This document shows positions 55,887 to 64,000 of a DNA stretch of 64,000 bases, one piece after another. Source of the stretch: Anniella stebbinsi (lineage: Eukaryota > Chordata > Lepidosauria > Squamata > Anniellidae). The first letter of the stretch is position 1. Every line of letters begins with the position of its first letter. The notes under the pieces are model-generated. The model ran no database searches, was not told the origin of the DNA, and saw only the letters and a program-made list of their open reading frames with translations. The position numbers and the translations under genes were made by a program. The stretch is taken from NCBI GenBank assembly GCA_029215795.1, contig JARDYH010000006.1, forward strand, positions 25,373,501 to 25,437,500. The letters are read 5' to 3'.

Positions 55887-56399
55887 AGTATTACAATTAG
55901 TTTTTGGAGAAGTTTGTGGTCAGTGTTGGCATGGCAAGGGGAAGTCAACATTGTTCTGGTCAGGAAACCTAGACATGCCTACTCAGGAGTAAGTACCATA
56001 GAGTTCAATGGGATTGAGTCCCAGGCAAGGGTGGCCTCATTTGCCTTCTCCATGGAATATTTGGGTGTCCTCTCTCCCTCCCATTTCATGGTTGAGCAGT
56101 TCAGCGGAGAATCGCCCCACCCTCCTCATTTGTCAGTGAGACCACCCTTCGACACACATGCCCCCAACAAAAAATGGACTGGTTCAATTTAGCGCAAGGA
56201 CAGCAATACATGGGAGGGAGGAGTGGCTTTATTGCGCATGGAGGGAAAAAACCAGACTTTCCCCACTCCAAAATAAAATGGAAAAGGGAGAAGAGCCAAG
56301 ATGAGCACAGGACAGAGACAATGTCATGTGTGTACCACACTGCAAAAACACATACCAGGTGTGGCAAGAGTGCAATGAATTGCTGGTGTGATGGAGTTC

Positions 56400-57950
56400 A
56401 CTGTTCCTATGGGTAAAACCAAGAGGTAACTCCCATTCAGATTAATGAGACGAGCCCTGTAGAAAGTGCCTTTAGGACTGCAGCATTTCTGGGGGGAGAG
56501 GTGGGGGAGAGAAGAAGAGGATGGAGAAGAAAAGGGAAGAGGATCTTGGATCACACAGTAGGCAGAGTTCAACTGGGGTGAAAGAGTTGCCAGCCAGACG
56601 AAGCCACCCTTCTCTCTTCAGGAGCCAGAGCGGGAATAAAAGAGAGAAGGGAGGGGAGGGAATGTCATTTTCATTGCATGGGACAGAACAGTTGCTGATC
56701 ACAGCAGTCAGGAAAAGAAAGTGAATCTGCTCTGGGCTTCACTAATTACAGAAGGCAAGAGGTTTTCCAGGCAGCTTCTCCCTCTTCAAAATCTTCTTGC
56801 TTCGTAACATCTCCTGCCTCCCTTGTTTGTCGTCCCAGCAAGGGTGGTACTGAATGAAGGGGAGGCTTCATTGGGATTGCTACTTCATTGGGAGGCATTT
56901 TAAACCATTCTGAAATTAGCCCTCTGCCACCTGATCCTAACCATGTTTTTTCAGATGTAAGTTTCACCACATCCAATGGGGCTTATTCTCAGGTAAATAT
57001 GTTTAGGACTGCAGTCTGAAGTAGTTATTTGCATTTCAAGGGAAGGAAATAATTCAATGGAATATTCACAATGGTGTCCATTATGTGCTGCCAGCCGACA
57101 CGGCTTAAATAGGCCATGGTGGCTGCCGCTGATTGTGCAAACCTAGTCAAAGAATTAACTCCCCCTTCCCCACGATCCCAAAGCTGCTCAGGTTTCCACA
57201 TGGCTGCTACTTACGCATTTAAAATGTGCATGTTAATTGTATTCATGCCATTAATGTAACAACCCATTTGGCCTTTAATGATACAATTCATGCTCCTTGG
57301 GAATAGGCTCATTTATTACCTCCCCCTCCCCTGTAATGACTAATTTCTGAGAAAAGAGCTAGTGTGGAAGCAACTAAAGATGGTAAAATATCCACTTTCC
57401 ATGCCAAATATGGAATCTTGCTTCAGTAATATTACTGCTAATCCCAGGGTCTCTCCTGCAGATGGTGCCGGTGTAGGTAATGGTTAGCACAGACTCCAGA
57501 GAAACACGAAAAATGGATAATTCAGCAGCTGGGAGACAGACCTCTACTGAGAATTGCCTAGATGCACTGTTTTGTTGGGATGACAAATTGCTTAATGAAT
57601 TTCCAAACCAAGTAATTTGCACAGATTGCTCACTGGCTGTGGAAATAGAACAAAACTCAAATTTCTCAATAGATTTGGAGTTCACTGCAAGCAAGTCAAC
57701 CAAGATGATTAATGGGAGTTGGTTTTTCAGATAATATATTTTTCTTTTTTAAAATGTATAGCTTAAATGTGTTATAAACAATTCAAAATGCCTGCGAGAG
57801 ATAAGCAGTAATAATGGAAAAGTTTAAAAAGTGGGGGAAACTTTTCCTCCTACTTGTTCTGCTTCTAGAAATGTAATTGAATAAATGCTGCCACTTTATA
57901 CTGAGGCCATTAGCACATCTAGCCATCCTGTGTTGTCTATTCTGAAGGGC
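56400..57950. other. Intergenic, no gene
   Basis: Only a retroposon-like fragment at about 56,965-57,015 and the inverted-repeat word GGCTTAAATAGGCCATGGTGG near 57,103 (related to 39,675 and 39,945) were noticed. Confidence 0.35.
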
Positions 57951-58148
57951 AGCAGTTAAAGGTCCAGGGGCCCTGCCTTCTTTTGTATATGGTCACTCTA
58001 GTATAGTGCCTGCAACTTTAACTGTTGTGATGAAGAGGGAATTTCACCAGGAACTAATTGCATACAAATGACACTGGCTGAAATTCCCTTTTCTCTACTA
58101 CTGTTAAAGTTACATGAGCCCTGTCCTCCTTTTCATATGGTCAGCCTA
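57951..58148 (+). mobile_element. hAT-type fold-back element P, partial copy 5
   Basis: Begins inside the left arm (CAGTTAAAGGTCCAGGGGCC) and keeps the whole right arm to CATATGGTCAGCCTA at 58,148. About 120 bp of the left end is missing. Confidence 0.75.
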
Positions 58149-58864
58149 CTCATGTCATCATCGAAATGACCCGCCCTGCTGTCAAAAGAAGACTTGTTGT
58201 CTGTTTTTTTTCATAGGCTTGTATTGGGGGAAACACATGTATAACTTTTTATTTTAAATGACAATGACATGAAACTTGGGGAGCCAGGATTAGCAAGATC
58301 CAATCTGCAATGTCCAAAAAGTTTCAAGTCTCTATCTTTTCAAATTAAAAAGTTATAGGAGGTCCCCCAAAAGCCCCCCCCCCCGCTGTAACTACTTCAT
58401 TTTTAAAGGTAAAAACTTGAAACTTGTGAGACATTGAAGATGGGATCTGGCTAGTCATGTGTGAAAAAATTCAGAGCAATTGCTCAAACCCTCAATTTTT
58501 TAAAGATCGTGGTACTTTGAAAGCAACAGGGCGACCCGGTCAACCAGCTGTCAAAAAGTTGCACGATCTTTAAAAAATTCATATAAAATTGAGGGTTTGA
58601 GCAATTGCTCTGAAATTTAATACACATGACTAGCAACAGACAATCTGCACTGTGACCAAATTTCAAGTCTGTAACTTTTAAAATACAGAAGTTTTAGGCA
58701 TTTCTGTCTCAAAACGCAACTCTATAGGGCAAAATACTCTGAATTAAATATCGGATATCCGATACGATTCGATATGAAAACTTCCAATATAATTGGATCC
58801 GGAATTTTTTTATATCAGAATTTCCGATAACAATACTATAAGATAATTTCAGCCATGCACACCC
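58149..58864. repeat. Unclassified repeat with an internal inverted repeat
   Basis: Arms AGCAATTGCTCAAACCCTCA and, inverted, TGAGGGTTTGAGCAATTGCT lie near 58,475-58,500 and 58,588-58,612, with further matching text outwards (CTAGTCATGTGTG against CACATGACTAGC). The right end GGGGTGTGCATGGCTG (minus strand, ending about 58,866) looks like a transposon terminus. Class unknown. Confidence 0.5.
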
Positions 58865-60802
58865 CTAATAAGCACTCTTTGAGTCCTGATTCTGTAGCCA
58901 ACTGTGGGTCCACACAATAGTTGTTCCATCTAGCCCACTTTTCACTAGTTTGTGAATCAGAATGTCATGGGGCACTTTGTCAAAAGCTTTGGTGAAGTCA
59001 AGAGATACTATATCCCCAGCATTCCCACAGTCCACAAGGGAGGTTACCCAATCAAAACATGAGAACAGATTAGTCTGGCAGGATTTGTTCTTGACAAATC
59101 CATGCTGGCTTCTAGTAATCACTGCATTGTTTTCAAGGTGTCTACAGATTTACTTCTTTATAATATGTTCCAAGATTTTCCCAGGGATGGATGTCAGACT
59201 GACTGGTCTGTAGTTCTCAGGTTCCTGCTGTTTGCACTTTTTGAAGATAGGGACAACATCACCCCTCCTCCAGTCGTCCGGCAGTTCATCCGTCTTCCAT
59301 GATTTCGCAAAGACAGTGGTTCTGAGAATTCTTCTGCCAGCTCCATTATTACTCTAGGATGCAGTTCGCCGGTCCCTAGAAATTGGAACTTTTTCAAAGA
59401 AAATAGGTGTTCCTTGACCATTTGTTTATCAATCTGAAACTGCAATCCTGCCCCTTCAGCTTGTACTTCACTTTTTCCAGGAGGGTCAAAGACCTGCTTT
59501 TGGGAGAAGACTGAGCCAAATCAGGAATTGAGCACTTTGGCCTTTTTTTTGTCATCTGTTACCGATTTGACATCCTCATTAGGCAGTTGAACCACCATTT
59601 CTTTCCTCTGTCTTTTACTATTCACATACCTGAAGAAAGCCTTTTTATTGCTCTTAGCATCCCTCGCCAACCTCAGCTCATTCTCAGCTTTAGCCTTCCT
59701 GATACCATTCTGGCACTTCTGTGCTACCTGTTTGTACTCTTCTTTTGTAGCCTGGCCTTCCTTCTACTTCCTATATGTATCCTTTTTTATTTTCAGGTCA
59801 TCTCTAAGCTTTTTGTGGAGCCACATTGGTTTCTTCTGTTGTCTTCTATGTTTTTTCCTTGTTGGAATTGTTTGTAATTGTGCCTTGAAAATTTCATTTT
59901 TAAAAAAACTCCCACCTACATTCAGCTTTTGCTTCCTTTGAAATCAAGAACTCAAGTATGACGTTGTCACTTTCCCCCACAGTTCCCATAACTGCCACTT
60001 TATCCACTAAGTCATCCCTATTGGTCAATATCAAGTCAAGGATAGCCGATCCTCTAGTTCCTTCAGCCACACATGTCAGGAATTTCTTGGTGGCCTCTTT
60101 TGGCAGAATTTGTCTTCCAACAGATATTGGGGTAATTGGAGTCCCCCATTACTACTACGTCAGATTTCCTTGAAACACTGTGAATTTGCTTTTCAAAAGT
60201 TTTATCCTCATCTTCTTGATTGCGTGGTCGGTAGTAGACTCTGACTACCATGTTCCTTTTATTCCTTGCCCTGTTTATTTTAATCCAGATGCTCTCGACT
60301 GGGGCTCCCAGGCTCAACCTCTTGTATTTCTGTGCAGGGACAAGTTTTTTTTTTTTAACATATAATGCAATTCCACCTCCCTTTCCATTTCTTCTATTCT
60401 TTTTTAACAGCAATTGCTGCATTCCAGTCATGGAGTCATCCCACCAAATTTCGGTTATACTTATCAAGTTGTATTTGCCTTCATGTATTATGAGTTCAAG
60501 TTCATTCTTTTTGTTTCCCATACTCTGGGCATTAGTATATAGACATTGAAGACCCCATGCTTTATAGTCTGGCTTCTTTCTTACATTGTCGTGAACACTG
60601 TTTTGGGGCGCTATTGGAACTATTCTCTGTGTTATGGTGCATAATCCTTCATCCACTGTTGCCTCAGATTGAACGTCTCCCGCCCCTGTAGGATTCAGTT
60701 TAAAGCCCTCCTGATGAAGTTCTTCATGCTGTGGCTGAACACATTCTTCCCAGCCCTTGTGAGGTGCAACCCGTCCCTTGCCAAGCAGTCCATCTGCTTG
60801 GA
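58865..60802 (-). pseudogene. CR1 LINE ORF2: endonuclease and N-terminal RT, decayed
   Basis: Read right to left: LYTNAQSMGNKKNELELIIH and NLISITEIWWDDS from the AP-endonuclease domain; a linker with KAKAENELRLARDAKSNKKA; then NYRPVSLTS-type text, QHGFVKNKSCQTNLFSCFDW and VSLDFTKAFDKVPHDIL from RT, which holds the first catalytic aspartate. Several frameshifts and stops. The 3' half of RT is missing: the left end meets unrelated repeat sequence at 58,865. Confidence 0.88.
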
Positions 60803-61590
60803 AGGGGCCTATAAGGCCATCGAGTCCAACCCCCTGCACAATGCAGGAATCTACCTTAAAGCATCCCTGACAGATGGTTGTCTAGATGCCTCTTGAATGC
60901 CTCTAATGTGAGAGAGCCCACCACCTCCCTAGGTAATTGGTTCCATTGTCGTATTGCTTTAACAGTCAGGAAGTTTTTCCTGATGTCCAGCTGGAATCTA
61001 GCTTTCTGTAACTTGAGCCCATTATTCCGTGTCTTGCATTCTGGGTTGACTGAGAAGAGATCCTTGCCATCCTCTGTGTGACAACCTTGCAAGTATTTGA
61101 AGAGTGCTATCATGTCTCCCTCAATCTTCTCTTCTCCAGGCTAAACATGCCCAGTTCTTTCAATCTCTCCTCATAGGGTTTTGTTTCCAGACCCCTAATC
61201 ATCCTCATTGCCCTCCTCTGAATACACTCCAGCTTTTCTGCATCCTTCTTGAACTGGACGCAGTACTCAAGATGGGGCCTAACCAGTGCTGAATAGAGGG
61301 GAACCAGTACCTCGCGTGATTTGGAAGCTATACTTCTATTAATGCAGCCCAAAAGAGCATTTGCTTTTTTTGCAGTCACATCACACTGTTGGCTCATATT
61401 CAGCTTGTGAGCTACAACAATTCCAAGATCCTTCTCGCTTGTTGTATTGATTAGCCAAGTATCCCCCCCATCTTGTAACTTGGCATTTATCCCTATTAAA
61501 TTTCATTCTGTTGTTTTCAGCCAAGCTCTGCAGTCTATCAAGCGTGGTCCCAGAATCCAAATCCCTCATGTCGGCACCACCTTTGTAGCC
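60803..61590 (-). pseudogene. CR1 LINE 3' end inserted within the larger CR1
   Basis: Ends on the left with GGGGTTGGACTCGATGGCC and GGCCCCTTCCAAG (minus strand). Encodes [40 protein letters not shown] and RQWNQLPREVVGSLTLEAFK with breaks. It lies between ORF1 and ORF2 of the surrounding CR1, in the same orientation. Confidence 0.85.
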
Positions 61591-61600
61591 AGTTGTTCAC

Positions 61601-62197
61601 CTAGAGTATTTTTCTTTCCCTTTCTAATCCTCTTCCAAGAACTGGAAGGTTGGATGAGAAAACTATCTGGGCCTCAAAGGTCTTGAGTTTCTTTCCCAGA
61701 GCTTGAAAGTCTGACGTGATTTCTTGGTAGCTCTGCTTGGCAATATCATTTGTTCCCACATGGATGAGAAGAAAAGGACATGTGTCAGTGGGCTTTATGA
61801 GCTTTGGCAACTGTTCAGTTATGTCTCTAATCTGTGCTCCAGGGAGACAGCATACCTGGTGAGTCCATGGTTCTTCGCGACATACTTGGGTTTCAATCCC
61901 ACGCAGCAGGGAGTCTCCCACAATGACTACTCTTCTCTTCTTCTTGGTCGATTGACCTTCTGCCTCTTGCTCATTGTTGCATGGGGTCCCCTGTAATTCT
62001 TCCTCTGCAGGCTGTCCTCCGGACTCATCCTCCAGTAGCAGAAAGTGGTTACGTAACGCTAATGGTTCCACTGGTGCAGAGTGTCTTCTAGTTCTTCTGC
62101 TCATAACTGGCACCCTTTTCCAAGGAATTTCCTCTTCGTTGACTTTCCTCATCTCAGCATTCTCCACTTCAAAATGGAATCCTTCAGACAGCAACAA
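61601..62197 (-). pseudogene. CR1 LINE ORF1 with SGNH-esterase-like domain
   Basis: A 198-codon frame. KKKRRVVIVGDSLLRGIETQ supplies the GDS block with the nucleophile serine, LPGAQIRDITEQLPKLI the second block and LLIHVGTNDIAKQSYQEITS the GxND block. This esterase-like domain is known from ORF1 of CR1-clade LINEs. The frame is open but no longer joined to an intact ORF2, and its C-terminal part (with the catalytic D-x-x-H) runs into the internal CR1 insertion. Confidence 0.82.
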
Positions 62198-62209
62198 ACA
62201 GCACCTGTG

Positions 62210-62960
62210 AAGGGAGATGGGGGTTCACTCGTCCGCCCTACAAGATAGGCCTGGGACTCTCATTCCGATATCCCCACAGCCCACCTCCCAGTCTGGTGCC
62301 AAGTGGTCCAAGCCAGCCTCTAGAAATAACCACACTCAATTAGGGACTGAAGCAGTTTATTAAAATTCATAAAACTAGTCACATAAGGCTTCAGTCAAAT
62401 ACACAGCTTTAAAAGCACAAACACAGAGATGAAGGGAGGGAGGGTTTTTTGGGGGTCAAGGATGGACAATGAGGTAGAGAGGAGCAATGCAATAAACCAA
62501 TTAACTCCTTTAAATCACACCCACAGGTGACAAGTCTTTCCCTGGAACGAACCAGAACACTAACACAATAAAACCTAACTAATCTCCAAACTGTTACCTT
62601 GCTTGTTAGGGATCTTCCACATTCACACACTCAGTCCCAGAGGAAGATAAGGCACACCCCGTTGCTATACCAATTATCCCTTTTAGGCCGGCAGGTATCG
62701 TGACCCACTTTGGTCAATCCGCAGCCCTTCTTCCAGCCTCCCGCCTTCCTGGCTCTCACAGGTGGGGCATCTTCCTCCAAGCCGTGTTTTCCCACAGCTG
62801 AGAAAACTCAGTGCCTTCTCCCCAATTAGTTGTGGCCTTGGCTTCTCACCTCCCCTGATAAGGGCCCAGGTGCTGCTGCTGGGAAACTTGTAGCAAATAT
62901 TTTGAAAACTTGCTACAAGTTTTCAGCAAAGAGGCCTGCCAACCAGCTAGCAAGACCATA
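62210..62960. other. Unassigned sequence between CR1 and element R
   Basis: Promoter-poor, mixed composition; TTAGGCCGGCAGGTATCGTG and similar text may belong to a retroelement but no ends or motifs were recognised. Confidence 0.3.
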
Positions 62961-63005
62961 GCCTAGGGTGACCATAGTTTGGAAACCAAAAAGAAGGACA
63001 ACATA

Positions 63006-63128
63006 GCCAGCCCCAAGGGGGCGTGCCCACCAACATGGCCAGCCCCAAGGGGGCATGCCCACCAACATGGCCAGCCCCAAGGGGGCATGCCCACCAACAT
63101 GGCTGGCCCCCAAGGGGGTATGCCCACC
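63006..63128. repeat. 32-bp minisatellite, about four units
   Basis: Unit built on GCCCCAAGGGGGCATGCCCA followed by CCAACATGGCCA. Copy 1 of element R has two units at about 29,062-29,123. Confidence 0.85.
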
Positions 63129-63312
63129 CAAACATGGCGTTGGTCATATGTCTGATTTCACAGCACACAATTAAGACAAACCTGTTCTACATAACATCTT
63201 AATGTTAAAATCACTGAAATAAAGAACAATGTATCTGAAATTAACTTCACTCACTCCTATTTTTGTAGCTTTTGCTGTACTTTAAAGCTTTTGCTATATT
63301 CTGTGCGATATA

Positions 63313-63880
63313 GGGGGAATCCACACAGTCCTTTGGAACGTTTTAAATTGTATTTTAAAACGTTCCAAATAGGTGCGTTCTAAAACGTCTTAGGCCACAT
63401 TACTGAGTACTCACGTTACAGGAGAACAGTCTTCAGTCTTTAAAGCGGTGTGTGCGATCACACACTGTTCTGCCCTGTCTTTTCTTCTTTCGTTTTTCAA
63501 TGAATTTAGGGCGAGGCATTGTGGGGGTTGTAGTTCAGTTACACACTTCCTTCTTAGTTCCTCTGTCATTCCCTAGCGAGCATAGGGCTAAGAATTGTGG
63601 TTGTTGTAGTTCACTGGTCCACTTCCTGTTTCTTCCCCACCAATCAACTGCTAAGCATTTGGGCACCAGTAAAGGAAGCACTGCCCCCATGAATCAGAAA
63701 CGGTAAGGAAGGACACATTATTTTACTTAAAACGATTTATTAAAAGTGAAACCGTTGTATATAACTGAAGGGAGTTTTAAAAAACCTCAGATATACAACG
63801 TTATAGGGAGTGCGTCATGTGGCCCAAAGAGTTTTCATAACCCTTATAAAACGTCAAAAAACTCGTGTGTAGATCCGCCC
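63313..63880 (+). mobile_element. Small DNA transposon (MITE-C, about 568 bp)
   Basis: Ends GGGGGAATCCACAC and GTGTGTAGATCCGCCC are inverted matches. Flanks ATA/ACA could be a 3-bp duplication. Element R copy 1 (about 29,300-29,325) lacks the insertion and shows the original sequence. No coding frame with family motifs. Confidence 0.72.
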
Positions 63881-64000
63881 ACAGTCTCCCTTTCTCTCAA
63901 ATATCTTTTCTGACTGCAAATCCTTCACTGGATGACCATAGTTTCACCTTTCCTAACATTTAACACTCTTTCCCCATCACCTGGAACAAACTGGACCAAA

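Larger units (their letters stand above)
50540..56399 (+). mobile_element. MITE-B copy 5, split by the copia/Penelope insertion
   Basis: Left half 50,540-50,822 and right half 55,892-56,399 join into a sequence collinear with copy 2 (15,896-16,735), including the poly-C tract, CACCTGTATCGCTACTATG and the end GGTGTGATGGAGTTC. The left terminus is degraded. Confidence 0.78.
62964..64000 (+). mobile_element. hAT-like element R, copy 2, with minisatellite and a small insertion; runs off the right edge
   Basis: Starts TAGGGTGACCATAGTTTGG. It matches copy 1 at 29,016 through GCACACAATTAAGACAAAC and beyond, with four minisatellite units instead of two, and is interrupted at 63,313-63,880 by another element, after which the match resumes (CAAATATCTTTTCTGACTGC). 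Confidence 0.7.

Noticed and set aside
1..64000. CRISPR arrays, operons, or bacterial defence genes
   Set aside because: Spliced vertebrate gene, CR1 LINEs and eukaryotic transposons show nuclear animal DNA; no regular direct-repeat/spacer array was seen.

Overview
The window looks like a squamate reptile (most likely lizard) nuclear genome. It holds one conserved vertebrate gene with short exons and repeat-filled introns, followed by about 42 kb of intergenic DNA made almost entirely of transposable elements. The element mix (CR1 LINEs, a Penelope-like element, Ty1/copia, Tc1, hAT and Harbinger-type DNA transposons, dense MITEs) fits a non-avian sauropsid. The species call is inference from this mix, not from a database.

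Positions 1 to 21,962 (minus strand): the 5' two thirds of ARAP3, a PI3K-regulated GAP for Arf and Rho GTPases. Nineteen coding exons were placed by splice sites, and reading phase is continuous across all of them (3,466 coding nt, 1,155 complete codons). They encode a SAM domain, a proline-rich linker, PH1, PH2, the ArfGAP zinc finger, PH3, PH4 and the first residues of RhoGAP. The rest of RhoGAP, the RA domain and the C-terminal PH domain lie beyond the left edge. Two introns start with GC instead of GT. The introns carry three copies of a CpG-rich MITE (family A), three copies of a larger MITE (family B), a hAT fold-back element and a low-copy dispersed repeat.

Positions 22,000 to 45,000: intergenic repeats. 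A 614-bp GC-rich hAT element with an 8-bp target duplication sits 40 bp upstream of the first ARAP3 coding exon. There are five more MITE-A copies, four more hAT fold-back copies or part-copies, GC-rich palindromes centred on TGACGTCA-like sequence, Tc1 ends and a transposase fragment, a 3.1-kb hAT-type element with a CR1 3' end inside it, and a GGCC-rich hairpin.

Positions 45,200 to 50,500: a decayed two-gene PIF/Harbinger block with a Myb/SANT-like DNA-binding protein and a DDE nuclease, each broken by stops or frameshifts.

Positions 50,540 to 56,400: a three-level nest. A MITE-B copy was invaded by a Ty1/copia retrotransposon (5-bp target duplication, initiator-tRNA half-molecule primer site), which was invaded by a Penelope-like element with 355-bp direct repeats, an RT/GIY-YIG gene and an inverted RT fragment at its front.

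Positions 57,900 to 64,000: a partial hAT fold-back, a minus-strand CR1 LINE with an SGNH-esterase-like ORF1, endonuclease and RT, a second CR1 3' end inside it, and a hAT-like element with a 32-bp minisatellite and a further small insertion. No tRNA, rRNA or CRISPR was seen, and no intact gene other than ARAP3. Three MITE families here show or suggest 3-bp target duplications of the kind Harbinger enzymes make, so the Harbinger relic is a reasonable but unproven candidate for their source.
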